From Thiobacillus denitrificans (GTDB lineage: Bacteria > Pseudomonadota > Gammaproteobacteria > Burkholderiales > Thiobacillaceae), in the NCBI RefSeq assembly GCF_001530125.1, contig NZ_LDUG01000021.1, forward strand, positions 140,117 through 200,273: DNA of 60,157 nt. The letters are read 5' to 3'. Positions 48,571 through 57,111 of this stretch are shown here, one piece after another. Both the position numbers and the translations under genes were made by a program. The stretch's first letter is position 1. Each line of letters opens with the position of its first letter. The notes under the pieces were generated by a model, which was not told where the DNA came from, searched no databases, and saw only the letters and a list, made by a program, of their open reading frames with translations.

Positions 48571-48981
48571 ATGAAACTGCACCTAAACAACGACGCCAAT
48601 CAGCGGCTGTTCACCGGCTATGGCGACGATCACGTCCTCATCAACGGCCATCGCCACGAATCCAGCCTGCTGCTGACCCCGCGCGGCGTCGAGATTGCCC
48701 CCTGGGCCGGCCTCGGTTTCGAGGCGATGACCGCCGCCCATTTCGAGTGGGTCGCGCTGCGCGAACTGGATATCCTGCTGCTGGGCACCGGCACCCGGCT
48801 GCGCTTCCCCCACCCTTCGCTGACGCGGGCGCTGACGGAATCCCGCATCGGGCTGGAAGTGATGGACATCGGCGCGCTCTGCCGCACCTACAACATTCTG
48901 ATCGCCGAAGGCCGCAACGTCGGCGCGGCGGTGCTGATCGAGCCGGGTGGCCGCCCGGCTCACGCTGGCGAAGCAGAATAA
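48571..48981 (+). CDS. Mth938/DUF498 family protein
   Basis: The 136-residue protein has the Mth938 fold motifs, including LLLGTGTRLRFP and the TYNILIAEGR segment. The family includes the mitochondrial complex I assembly factor NDUFAF3, but the bacterial role is unknown. It is followed by a terminator at 49021-49051 and is probably monocistronic. Confidence 0.87.
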   Translation: MKLHLNNDANQRLFTGYGDDHVLINGHRHESSLLLTPRGVEIAPWAGLGFEAMTAAHFEWVALRELDILLLGTGTRLRFPHPSLTRALTESRIGLEVMDIGALCRTYNILIAEGRNVGAAVLIEPGGRPAHAGEAE

Positions 48982-49020
48982 AATGACTTTGACCAGGCGA
49001 CGGTCGCCATCGCCCCAAAA

Positions 49021-49051
49021 CAAAAAGCCCCGAAAAAATCGGGGCTTTTTG
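49021..49051 (+). terminator. Intrinsic terminator of the Mth938-family gene
   Basis: A 13-bp stem (CAAAAAGCCCCGA / TCGGGGCTTTTTG) with a five-base loop and a T-run lies 39 bp after the stop. Confidence 0.92.
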
Positions 49052-49074
49052 TTTGCATGACGCAGTGTTCGGGC

Positions 49075-49123
49075 TGGTGGGCAGTACAGGGCTTGAACCT
49101 GTGACCTCCGCCGTGTGAAGGCG
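49075..49123 (-). pseudogene. tRNA-Val (CAC) 3' half (att-type fragment)
   Basis: From the anticodon stem to CCA the sequence is a perfect tRNA: anticodon loop TTCACAC (CAC), T-arm ACAGG-TTCAAGC-CCTGT and acceptor strand ACTGCCC with ACCA. The 5' half is absent; upstream of the anticodon stem the sequence diverges. This is the usual form of a 3' fragment displaced by integration in a tRNA gene, with the chromosome on its left and the element on its right. Confidence 0.75.
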
Positions 49124-49365
49124 TGTGAACGGTCCAGGCGAGCCGCAAACCCGCGCCGCTGCGTGAGCTGATGAGCGTGAACGGGTGTAAATCGGCAGTG
49201 TTTTACACCGGGATTGCACAGGGCGATTTAACGGGCCGCTGTGCTGTTCTATTTTTTGGATGTGCGCAGTATAGGCCACCCCGAGAACGCCTCACTTCGC
49301 CAATTCTGGCGGGCCAGTTTTCCTAGAACGCGAACCCCAGCCGCAGCCGGGCATCAACCCCGCCC

Positions 49366-49406
49366 GAATCCGCAGGTCCCTGGTTCGAGCCCAGGTCGGG
49401 GAGCCA
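49366..49406 (+). pseudogene. tRNA-Asn 3' half (att-type fragment)
   Basis: The sequence from AATCCG (end of an Asn anticodon loop/stem) through the T-arm CCTGG-TTCGAGC-CCAGG and the acceptor strand TCGGGGA to GCCA matches the 3' half of betaproteobacterial tRNA-Asn. The 5' half is missing. A terminator follows it directly. Confidence 0.65.
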
Positions 49407-49412
49407 ATAAAT

Positions 49413-49438
49413 ACGGGGCATTCAGACGAATGCCCCGT
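49413..49438 (+). terminator. Intrinsic terminator after the tRNA-Asn fragment
   Basis: A 10-bp stem (ACGGGGCATT / AATGCCCCGT) with a six-base loop followed by TTT lies just after the truncated tRNA. Confidence 0.8.
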
Positions 49439-49456
49439 TTCATTTCTCAGGCTTAT

Positions 49457-49487
49457 TAGACAGAATAGTAGACAGGTATCTACTATT
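49457..49487. repeat. TAGACAG / TAGTAGA repeat cluster (possible integrase arm sites)
   Basis: TAGACAG occurs twice, 12 bp apart (49457 and 49469). The second copy overlaps a 9-bp inverted repeat (AATAGTAGA / TCTACTATT, 49464-49487). The A/T-rich, repeated layout next to a tRNA fragment resembles arm-type binding sites of tyrosine recombinases; this is an inference. Confidence 0.5.
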
Positions 49488-49510
49488 TCACACCCCACGG
49501 GCGGTTTTTA

Positions 49511-51673
49511 TCAACTCCACGCAAACGGCACCACCTGCAGCTGCCAGCTCAGATACCCATCGCGCACCGATTCGATCTCGATTCGGATATTCGCAGGCGC
49601 AGTTCCGCCGTTGTCGGTGGCGGCCTGGGCTGCGGTGTAAATCTGGCTGGTGCCGGTAAGCGCACTATAGGTGCGAATCAGGGTGCCGCCAGTCTGGGCG
49701 TTATAGATGCGGACGGTGTATGTAGTGCCGACCTCGGGGCCGATGTTGGCCTCGGACTGCTCGACGAGGTAGGCGGTTTGCAGGCGGCGGTCGCGGTGCG
49801 CCCAGGTGATGGTGAGGTCGCCGGTGGCGGTAGTGGGATAGCTGACGGTGTTGATCAGGACCTTGCCGGGGGCATAGGGGCGGATGAAGCGCTGCGCCAT
49901 GACGACGCTGTCGGCTGGGGCGGCGGCTTCGAGCAGGTTGCCGAGGCCGGTACGGGTGAGCAGTTTGGCGTTTACAGTCTGGCCGCTGCTCCATTCGGTC
50001 GGGTCGAGCGCCTTGAAATCATCGGCGAAGTGGATCACCACGCCATCCGCGTGCGGGGCAGGCACGGTATCCAGCACGCCGCGCTTGACGGTGACGGCGC
50101 TGCTGCTGACTGCCACGATCTTGACCAGCTCGCCATCGATGTGCGCCCAGGTATCAGGCTCGACAAAACCCAGATCCACCCCGCTGGTGATCGAAAATGC
50201 GGTATCGGTGCGCCCCACCGCACCCACCAGCACGGCGGTCGGGCTGAACGCACCGGCAGCGCGGTCGACATAGGCGGCCGCACCGGTACGGGTATTGAGC
50301 CGGTATTCATAGGCATCGCCGCTGGGGCGGTTGCCGGTGGCCAGCAAAATGCCGTTGAGCGGGTCGACGGCATCGATCAGGGCGTCCGAATCGGAGAGCA
50401 GCTCGCGCGCCACGACCCAGTAGGGCGCTTCCATTGCCAGCCGTTGCGGGCTGGGCGCGGGGGCGCTGACCGGATTGGCCCAGCCGCTTGCGCTCGGCAC
50501 GCCAATCACGGTGCTGGCGGCCTTGAACACGTCCTGCATCACCACCAGGGTGATTTTTCCGCTGGTGAGTGTGCCGTAGTCGATCTCGGCTACGCGCACC
50601 ACCATGTCCGCAATCCCAAGCGGCGGCCATTGCAGGCGGTAAAGTTTGCCGATATGGGCATCGTAAACGGTGCGGTTGCAGATGATCTCGCCGCGTGCCA
50701 GCGGCGCCGCCAGGGTGCGCAGTTCGCGCAGCGCGATCTTGCTGGCGATGGTGTCGTTGGGGATGCCCTGATAGTCACGCACCACCGGCACGCTGCCGCC
50801 GCCCTGCATTTCCTGGATGGCGATGTCCTGCACTGTCACGCTGGCGGCCGCGCCGGTTGCCTGATCCTCGTATTTGACCTGTACCTCGCTGGTCAGCTCG
50901 CCCGGCAGCGGCTGGCTGAAGCCATCGACGCGCAGGATGTTGGAGGCGTCCAGAATCGGCAGGCTGGCGATGGTGTAATCATCCCGCGCCAGCCTCAGCG
51001 TGAGCTGGCCGGTGGCCGGGTCGGGGTACAGGCTGCCGTCGATGTGCTGCAGGATTTCGCCGATGAATTCCTCTGTTGGGCGCTCGTCCTCCCAATAGAA
51101 ACTCAGCATCAGGCCCTCGGCATACAGGGCGGCGGCCACCGCGGTAAAGCTGGCCACATTGATGTCGGATGAGGCCGCGCGGATGCTGAACTCGGGCAGT
51201 GTGAGCAGCTCATAGATCATGTGCGCCGGGTTCAGGTTGTCGCCGATGGCCGCCTTGGCCGGGTAAAACCCGCCGTTGATGCGGCTGGCGTAAATGCTCC
51301 AGGGCTTGATGTAGGGCGACATCGCGCTCACCATCGGGCGGCGCAGCACCAGCCCCAGCAGGCCACGGAACGCCGGCACCGGCATGCCGGTCAGCACGGC
51401 CGCCAGATAGGTGTTCACGCCCTGCGCGATGCCGCCGAACTCGATGTCGATGTCGCCGACAATGCCGCCCTCCTTGTCCTCGCCGCCGAACAGATCGGGC
51501 TGGTTGATGCTGATGGTGGCGTTGCTGGTGATGTTGCCGCTCCAGGCTTCCTTCTCGCCCACCTTGATCTTCTTGACCGCGGTGACCGGATTGGCCGAGG
51601 GAGACAGGCCGTACACATGGTGCATGCCGATGTAGTAGCGAAAGCCGACGGTCTGCTTGCTGCCAAAGCTCAT
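49511..51673 (-). CDS. Phage tail-tip / host-specificity protein (gpJ-like)
   Basis: The 720-residue protein is the last and largest gene after the hub proteins. The N-terminal half (to about residue 330) resembles the phage tail 'baseplate hub' domain, with a threaded region (SDEPT-like WEDERPTEEFIGEILQHIDG). The C-terminal half has fibronectin-like beta segments and ends in a beta-rich tail. It probably contacts the host cell surface. Assignment rests on size, position and fold-like features; sequence identity to lambda J is not evident by eye. Confidence 0.7.
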   Translation of the reverse strand: MSFGSKQTVGFRYYIGMHHVYGLSPSANPVTAVKKIKVGEKEAWSGNITSNATISINQPDLFGGEDKEGGIVGDIDIEFGGIAQGVNTYLAAVLTGMPVPAFRGLLGLVLRRPMVSAMSPYIKPWSIYASRINGGFYPAKAAIGDNLNPAHMIYELLTLPEFSIRAASSDINVASFTAVAAALYAEGLMLSFYWEDERPTEEFIGEILQHIDGSLYPDPATGQLTLRLARDDYTIASLPILDASNILRVDGFSQPLPGELTSEVQVKYEDQATGAAASVTVQDIAIQEMQGGGSVPVVRDYQGIPNDTIASKIALRELRTLAAPLARGEIICNRTVYDAHIGKLYRLQWPPLGIADMVVRVAEIDYGTLTSGKITLVVMQDVFKAASTVIGVPSASGWANPVSAPAPSPQRLAMEAPYWVVARELLSDSDALIDAVDPLNGILLATGNRPSGDAYEYRLNTRTGAAAYVDRAAGAFSPTAVLVGAVGRTDTAFSITSGVDLGFVEPDTWAHIDGELVKIVAVSSSAVTVKRGVLDTVPAPHADGVVIHFADDFKALDPTEWSSGQTVNAKLLTRTGLGNLLEAAAPADSVVMAQRFIRPYAPGKVLINTVSYPTTATGDLTITWAHRDRRLQTAYLVEQSEANIGPEVGTTYTVRIYNAQTGGTLIRTYSALTGTSQIYTAAQAATDNGGTAPANIRIEIESVRDGYLSWQLQVVPFAWS

Positions 51674-51855
51674 TTCTTATCCTTGATATGGTCGATCAGC
51701 CGCAGCGCCATCGCGTCGCCGGTGGCCAGCAACACATCGGCATCGATGCCGTCGCGTACGAATACCGCCCAGTCCAGTCCCATGCGGGCAAACCAGCGGC
51801 GCGCGCCCCGGGCGCAGTAGCCCAGCTCATCCATGTGGCTGCGGGTGATGATCAC
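51670..51855 (-). CDS. Small phage tail-cluster protein (61 aa)
   Basis: The 61-residue protein (starting IITRSHMDELGYCARGARRW) is of a type often found between hub and tail-tip genes in phages; its function is unknown. The GTG at 51855 overlaps the preceding stop (GTGA), and its own stop overlaps the gpJ-like start by four bases. A shorter start at ATG within SHMDEL is possible. Confidence 0.7.
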   Translation of the reverse strand: MIITRSHMDELGYCARGARRWFARMGLDWAVFVRDGIDADVLLATGDAMALRLIDHIKDKK

Positions 51856-52058
51856 TTCTTGATCGGCGTGGTGGCCACGTCGCCCCACCAGTAAACATGC
51901 GGGCCCTTGATCCAGCGCGAGCCGAACAGCACGCCCAGCTTGCGGCCTTCCTGCACCGTGGGGATCTCGACTTTGCCCGGTTTGGCCTGCGGCGGTTTCG
52001 GCGTCAGCAGGTAGCTGATGACAGCCGAAATAACGAATAGGATAAGTTGAACCCACAT
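51852..52058 (-). CDS. Small phage membrane-associated protein (68 aa)
   Basis: The 68-residue protein has one N-terminal hydrophobic helix (VQLILFVISAVISYLLT) and a short C-terminal domain with TVQEGRKLGVLFGSRWIKGP. Proteins of this shape occur beside tail-tip genes in many siphoviruses; role unknown. ATG at 52058 is one base away from the stop of the DUF2163 gene. Confidence 0.75.
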   Translation of the reverse strand: MWVQLILFVISAVISYLLTPKPPQAKPGKVEIPTVQEGRKLGVLFGSRWIKGPHVYWWGDVATTPIKK

Positions 52059-52059
52059 A

Positions 52060-52857
52060 TTAGAAGGCGCTGTCTCCGGTGAAGGGATTTTTCTTCGGCC
52101 ACCACGGCGCGCCACCGTTGTTGAGGATGTTGCCGAACTTGATATTGCAGGTCCCCGGCGTATGGTCGCAGCCCGGATACACCACAAACCCGGCGTTTTG
52201 CGCCAGCCCGGGGATGCCGGACGACAGCGTTACCGTATCGGTCGCGTCGGCGATGATGAAGCGCAGCACGCCATCCAGCACAATCTTGCCGCCCACCCAC
52301 CAGCCGTTGGGCTGGGTGGCGAATACGCCGGAAGTGACCACCGCGCCGGTATGGCTCAACAGCGTGCCGGCTGCAGAAAAGCTCGCCCCGGCCACGTTGC
52401 AGCCGATTTCGTATAGCGCATGCGGGCACTGCCGCTGCGCCGGGCGGTGCAGGCCAATGCGGCGCACCGAGGTGCCGCGCGGATCGCAACTGATGATCGC
52501 CTCGCTGCCGGCGAAGCGCACACCCTTGACACGGCCCTTCCACCACTGCTGAACCTCGCCATCGCTGCGATGGCGGCGATAAACGGTCAGCGCGATCACG
52601 CCGATCAGCGGGCTGGCCATGCTGTCGGCCACAAACGGCAGATCGCGCGCGGTGTTGATCTCCAGTCCGGCCTTGGCCAGCTCCTGCGTCTGGCGAAACG
52701 CGCTGCGCTTGAGCGGCCAGGGCTCGTAGGTTTCACCGGCGTAGACGAACGCCGCGTCGGCGCTGGTATACAGCCACTTGCGCGTGCCCTGGCTAAACCG
52801 GTACAGCTCGACCGGCTGGCCGCCGTGAGTACTGGTCTCAACCGCTGCATAGGTCAT
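52060..52857 (-). CDS. DUF2163-type phage tail hub protein with four-Cys site
   Basis: The 265-residue protein has the DUF2163/BR0599 N-terminal region and the C-terminal CDHTPGTC...NPFTG segment. Cys144, Cys153, Cys230 and Cys237 form a pattern like that of lambda gpL and gene-transfer-agent hub proteins, which bind a [4Fe-4S] cluster; a fifth, Cys124, is separate. It probably joins the tail tube to the tip. ATG at 52857 overlaps the preceding stop by four bases. Confidence 0.8.
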   Translation of the reverse strand: MTYAAVETSTHGGQPVELYRFSQGTRKWLYTSADAAFVYAGETYEPWPLKRSAFRQTQELAKAGLEINTARDLPFVADSMASPLIGVIALTVYRRHRSDGEVQQWWKGRVKGVRFAGSEAIISCDPRGTSVRRIGLHRPAQRQCPHALYEIGCNVAGASFSAAGTLLSHTGAVVTSGVFATQPNGWWVGGKIVLDGVLRFIIADATDTVTLSSGIPGLAQNAGFVVYPGCDHTPGTCNIKFGNILNNGGAPWWPKKNPFTGDSAF

Positions 52858-54545
52858 TGCGGCAAGCTCCTCAACATCGTTGAGCACTCGGCGACGCCGA
52901 GGTGCTGCCAGTCGATCTCGATGGCGTCGCCATCCAGCCGGGTCAGGTGCATGAAACGCACCGACTCGATATCGGCGGGTTGCAGGGTGACGCCCAGCGC
53001 GCTGTCAATCGCCAGATCCTCGCTGCCGGCGTCGATCTCGGACGATGCGGTGATGCTACGGTAGTACAGCGTCCCGCTGGTGGTGCGGATGACGATGTGG
53101 CGCCGGTCGGCTCGGCCGTTGAGGTATCTTGCATAGCCGATGTTGCGCACGGTGATAGTCGTGGCGCTGGCGCCGATGGCGGTGAGCACTTCCATGTCCA
53201 CCGCCTGCGAAATCGACCAGAACGGCACCCGCCGCCCGGCGCGGGCCGCCAGCCATCCGCGAAACGCCACGATCTCGGCGCGGTTTTTGAATAGCCAGTG
53301 CCAGCTTTTCAGGATCGCCGCCAGGCCGGACAGATCATCCACCCAGGCATGGCTGGTTTCGTAGTCCAGCTCGTCCACCTGGCGCACGAATTCCACCTCG
53401 GTCGGATCGGCCCAGTTGGTGCGGCCTGCATAGACATAGTAGCCAGCGTACAGGTCGCCGCTGTCGGCAGCGACGATGGCCACGTTGTCGTCGAACGAGA
53501 ACTCAACCCCGCCGCTCAGGTGGTGCCCGGTTTCGCGGGTAAATTTCTGGCGCGGCGGCATGCGGCCAAGGAGGATCGGGTAGAGCCGGGTGCCGGCCGG
53601 CCACGCGGCCACGGTGGCGGTCTTGAGCGTGAGCGATGCCCCGCCGACGCTGGCGACCTCGACCGCCTCGTGCCGGTCGTGCGCTGCCCACAGCAGCGCC
53701 AGGCCATCGGCGGCAAACTCATAGTCGCTGGTCGTTGCAGGGATGGCCAGGCTGCCGGCGGCGAGGTCGGCCGCCAGATTCTGCGCATCGGTCCATACCG
53801 GCACCGCCCACAGCCGCGCCTGCCAGCCCAGTAGCATGGTTTCCAGTACATTGGTCTGATGCCGGTCGAGCGTCGCCAGATCGTAGGCCAGCGCGCGGCG
53901 CGGCGCATCGCGCAAGCCCACCCGCTGCTCGATGCCGCCCTGGGCGAGCATCACATCGGTCAGCCAGTTGAGTTTTTCCGTCACCGGCGCGGCCCAGTTC
54001 GGCGCATGGCCGAATATCACCACGCGGCGGCCGGTGACGGCCAGCGTGGGCGATTCCAGCGGAAACGCAAACGTGTAGAGCGCCCCGATGGTGGCCGGGC
54101 CTTCGGTCGCCACCGTAACCGAATAGGTGCGCTCCTCGAGCGGGGCGAAGGTGGTGGGGGCGACGATGCCCGATTCGGTCAGCCCGACGGTGCCGGATTC
54201 GCCGATGCTGGCCAGCGCCTGGCTGGTGAAATAGGCGTTCCACACCGTCACCTGGCGCGTTTGAACTGACAGCAGATTGCCGATGTTGAGCACCGCAGGC
54301 GCGACATGGACGCGGTTGTAAAAATCGTCGAAGTAGCTGCGTGCGATGGCGCCGGACTTGGCATAGGGCGTGGTCGAGACCGGCAGATTGCTGGCGAGCA
54401 GCGCGGCGCCTGGGCTGGGTACGGCGGCCCAATAAACGAGATTGTTGATCCACGTGGCGGCGTAATCGTCCAGATCGCCGGTGAGATAGAGCCGGTCGTA
54501 GCCGTAAACCGAGGATGCGGCGAGAAAGCCGGTGAGCAGCGCCAT
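52854..54545 (-). CDS. Phage tail structural protein (563 aa)
   Basis: The 563-residue protein is rich in beta segments. Residues about 420-450 have NRAEIVAFRGWLAARAGRR followed by PFW, a feature of tail proteins that come before DUF2163 in phage clusters. The exact function (distal tail or hub) is unknown. ATG at 54545 follows the preceding stop with no gap, and it overlaps the DUF2163 gene by four bases. Confidence 0.7.
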   Translation of the reverse strand: MALLTGFLAASSVYGYDRLYLTGDLDDYAATWINNLVYWAAVPSPGAALLASNLPVSTTPYAKSGAIARSYFDDFYNRVHVAPAVLNIGNLLSVQTRQVTVWNAYFTSQALASIGESGTVGLTESGIVAPTTFAPLEERTYSVTVATEGPATIGALYTFAFPLESPTLAVTGRRVVIFGHAPNWAAPVTEKLNWLTDVMLAQGGIEQRVGLRDAPRRALAYDLATLDRHQTNVLETMLLGWQARLWAVPVWTDAQNLAADLAAGSLAIPATTSDYEFAADGLALLWAAHDRHEAVEVASVGGASLTLKTATVAAWPAGTRLYPILLGRMPPRQKFTRETGHHLSGGVEFSFDDNVAIVAADSGDLYAGYYVYAGRTNWADPTEVEFVRQVDELDYETSHAWVDDLSGLAAILKSWHWLFKNRAEIVAFRGWLAARAGRRVPFWSISQAVDMEVLTAIGASATTITVRNIGYARYLNGRADRRHIVIRTTSGTLYYRSITASSEIDAGSEDLAIDSALGVTLQPADIESVRFMHLTRLDGDAIEIDWQHLGVAECSTMLRSLPQ

Positions 54546-55652
54546 TTACGGTCCCTGGTAGCGAATCGCCCAGCCGAAGGTGCCGGTGTGGTTGATGTAG
54601 TTGCCGCCGTTGCGTGCAGTCACGTTCTTGCGGTACCACGGGAAAACTTTCCACTTGTCAGACCCGATAATCAGAATATCGCCCGGCGTGAAATTGTCGA
54701 TGCGGAAATGCCGTGCGTTTGCCAGATCGGCAATCAGGCTGGATTTATAAGATGGGCGCGCTTTAAAGCAGCGCAACGGTAAAAGCACAGACTCGCTATT
54801 CCACACACTCGGCTGTAAAGTAATCAATGTAGTCGAATGTAGGATTCCGATCGGAAAATCAAGGATCGAACCGTTATATGTCCATCCATGCGCGTCCAAG
54901 CCGCTGTTTACCCACGCATTGTTAGAAATTATGTATCCGCCATATTGCGTTTTCCAGAACGCTGCAGCGGTAGTTGAATAACTGCCACCACCAGTCTGGG
55001 CAATCTCAATTGCGTCTGCGGCACTTGAAATGCCAAACACGCCGATGGTCGCCGCGCACCATCCACCCTGCCCGATCAGTCCCGGCACGGTGCTTTTGCC
55101 GAACGCCATCCACTGATAGGCATCGACGTCGTAATTGGCAACCATGTATAGTTCCTGGGCGAATCCGAACACCTCGTAATTGCAAGGGAATGAAATCTCG
55201 CGTGTCGGGTAGCCGCTTAACTCGTAAATACGCCCGATCGACACGACGCCCGGCGCAGGGTTTAAAACGGCGTTGCTCTCGCAGCCGAGGCAGATGATGT
55301 TGATCGCCGTCTCCGAGATTTTGAAAAATACGCCCGCCTTGGACAGCACCCCCCCGACGGTGGTAATGGTGGTGCTGGCGACGGTCTGGGACACACTGAC
55401 GGTGTAAGTCCCGACGCCGCCGGTTCCGGTGCCGAGGGCGGTGATCGTGGTCCCGGCTGTGATGCCGGTGCCGCTGATCACCTCGCCAATCGACAACGAC
55501 CCCGCCGCAACAGCGCTGACCGTCAGGGTCGTGCCGCTGATCGAGCCGGTAACGGATGTGGACACCAGCGCCCATCCGTCGGCCTGGGCATGGGTGAGCA
55601 GGTTGGTGCGCAGGGCGGAGAGGCTGGCGGCGGTGCCGGAGTAATAGGCCAT
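54546..55652 (-). CDS. Phage tail protein with inserted beta module (368 aa)
   Basis: The 368-residue protein has an N-terminal [16 protein letters not shown] motif and a C-terminal [16 protein letters not shown]...GTFGWAIRY segment found in a class of phage virion proteins. Between residues about 33 and 98 sits a Gly/Thr/Ser-rich module ([40 protein letters not shown]) that interrupts the first domain. AGGAA lies seven bases before the ATG. Role: probably tail or adhesion. Confidence 0.72.
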   Translation of the reverse strand: MAYYSGTAASLSALRTNLLTHAQADGWALVSTSVTGSISGTTLTVSAVAAGSLSIGEVISGTGITAGTTITALGTGTGGVGTYTVSVSQTVASTTITTVGGVLSKAGVFFKISETAINIICLGCESNAVLNPAPGVVSIGRIYELSGYPTREISFPCNYEVFGFAQELYMVANYDVDAYQWMAFGKSTVPGLIGQGGWCAATIGVFGISSAADAIEIAQTGGGSYSTTAAAFWKTQYGGYIISNNAWVNSGLDAHGWTYNGSILDFPIGILHSTTLITLQPSVWNSESVLLPLRCFKARPSYKSSLIADLANARHFRIDNFTPGDILIIGSDKWKVFPWYRKNVTARNGGNYINHTGTFGWAIRYQGP

Positions 55653-55664
55653 GTTGTGATTCCT

Positions 55665-57110
55665 TTAAACGTCGAGCCGCAGCGCGTAGTAGTCGGCATG
55701 GCCGGTGCGCGCCACGCTCTGCATTACCACGTAGGTCACGCCGCCGATCACGAGGGTGTTTTCCACAGCGCTGTTGAAACCGCTGACGTGAAAAATGCCG
55801 TCGAGCTGGCCGTACAGGTTGGCGCTGTTGTCGTGCAACTCCACCGGCAGCAGCGGGTACTGGCCCTCGGTGTCGCGCGCCTGTAGTTGCGCGGCGGCGC
55901 TCGAATTCCCGGTGATGTAGGTATTCCCCCACGGATAGCAGTACATGTTGACATACCCGCCCGGCGTGCGTAGCTGCCCGCGCGCGCTGGCGCCGCGCAA
56001 ATAGAAATCGTGGGTGATTTCGCTGAACCGCGTGGCCGCCGCGCCGACCAGCATGCCGCCGGCGACGACCGGGTAGGGAAACTGGCTGGGCCGCGAATAG
56101 GGCAGCATCTTGCCCAGGTACAGATGCTCGTACACCGGCGTGCCAACTTTCATCGCCAGGGCGATGCGCTGGCCGTTCATCGTCAACCAGTAGTCGATGC
56201 GGTTATTGTGCGCCGGGCAGCCCACCAGCGCCGCGCCGGGCTGGGTATCGAATGTGTTGCCAGCGATATACCCAGTAAACACGCCCGCCAGCAGGTTGTA
56301 GTAATCCGCGCCGACGTCGTGATAGGTGCGGATGCCCCAGTAGATTTCCTGCAACCCATCCAGCCCCTTGGCTTTCATGATTAACTCATGCCCGCTGAGC
56401 GTGCCGTCGACCGTGGTATAGCGCAGCACATCGTAGGCAATGCCCGCCGCCGCCGCCGGGCCTTGTGTGACGGGGAGCGTGAACGTATCGTTCACCGCGT
56501 AATCGGTCGCGCCGTCGTTGATCGTGAACTTGATACGCGCGACGCTGTACGCCACGCCGACCGTGGCCGCTACCTGCGCCCCGGACACCGACCCGCTGAC
56601 GCTGAACGTGCCGCCGTTCGCCGCCGCTGCGGTACAGGTCAGCGTCCAGGTTTCGGTCACGCTGGTCGGGCTCGCCTCGACGCCGGTGAGCGTGCCGGTG
56701 CCGGTGCGGGCGGCGACAGTGACAGGGACGGTGAAGGTGTCGTTCAGGGCGTAATCGGTCGCGCCGTCGTTGATCGTGAATTTGATTCGCGCGGCGCTGT
56801 ACGCCACGCCCACGGTAGCCGCCGCCATCGCGCCGGACACGCTGCCCGACACGCTGAAGGTGCCGCCGTTCACCGCCGCTGCGGTGCATGTCAGCGTCCA
56901 GGTTTCTGTCACCGCGCCGGGCTCGACGGCTACGATGCCGGTCAGCGTGCCGGTACCGGTGCGGGTGCCGCCGATGGCTCCGATCCTGGCGCTGCCGGTG
57001 GCCCCGAGGTCGCCAAATCCGCCGCAAAACTGCCGTATCGCCGCGAGCATGGCGTAGTGCGCCAGCGGAAATGCGCCGAGATTATCAACGAATGAAACGC
57101 GATTCGGCAT
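55665..57110 (-). CDS. Phage tail protein with tandem duplicated beta domain (481 aa)
   Basis: The 481-residue protein has an N-terminal segment (FVDNLGAFPLAHYAMLAAIR), then two near-identical ~82-residue beta domains (about 50-131 and 135-215; each has VTETWTLTCTAAA, GGTFSVSGSVSGA and KFTINDGATDYA), then a conserved virion domain (GLQEIYWGIRTYHDVGADYYN) and a C-terminal GIFHVSGFNSAVENTLVIGG. The ATG at 57110 abuts the TMP stop. It is related in its ends to the 368-residue neighbour. Confidence 0.75.
   Translation of the reverse strand: MPNRVSFVDNLGAFPLAHYAMLAAIRQFCGGFGDLGATGSARIGAIGGTRTGTGTLTGIVAVEPGAVTETWTLTCTAAAVNGGTFSVSGSVSGAMAAATVGVAYSAARIKFTINDGATDYALNDTFTVPVTVAARTGTGTLTGVEASPTSVTETWTLTCTAAAANGGTFSVSGSVSGAQVAATVGVAYSVARIKFTINDGATDYAVNDTFTLPVTQGPAAAAGIAYDVLRYTTVDGTLSGHELIMKAKGLDGLQEIYWGIRTYHDVGADYYNLLAGVFTGYIAGNTFDTQPGAALVGCPAHNNRIDYWLTMNGQRIALAMKVGTPVYEHLYLGKMLPYSRPSQFPYPVVAGGMLVGAAATRFSEITHDFYLRGASARGQLRTPGGYVNMYCYPWGNTYITGNSSAAAQLQARDTEGQYPLLPVELHDNSANLYGQLDGIFHVSGFNSAVENTLVIGGVTYVVMQSVARTGHADYYALRLDV
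56466..56963 (-). repeat. In-frame tandem duplication of a ~250-bp domain
   Basis: Unit 1 (56718-56963) and unit 2 (56466-56708) encode the same beta domain with few amino acid changes and many silent ones. For example GCGTAATCGGTCGCGCCGTC occurs at both 56497 and 56749, 252 bp apart. Confidence 0.88.
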
Positions 57111-57111
57111 C

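Larger units (their letters stand above)
48982..49510. other. Gene-free junction: tRNA fragments and repeats between chromosome and phage module
   Basis: No protein gene is supported here. It holds, in order, the terminator of the Mth938 gene, a minus-strand tRNA-Val 3' half, about 240 bp with an 8-bp hairpin (GGTGTAAA / TTTACACC near 49184-49209) and nothing else recognised, a plus-strand tRNA-Asn 3' half with its terminator, and a cluster of short repeats. It looks like the scar of one or more tRNA-targeted integrations. Confidence 0.7.

Noticed and set aside
49292-49498. 68-codon minus-strand frame with SPTWARTRDLRI
   Set aside because: This peptide is the translated complement of a tRNA 3' end (tRNA-Asn fragment); such frames are common mis-annotations.
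55665-57110. Tandem repeats in the tail protein as a diversity-generating retroelement target
   Set aside because: No reverse transcriptase or template repeat is seen, and differences between the units are mostly silent, not adenine-directed.
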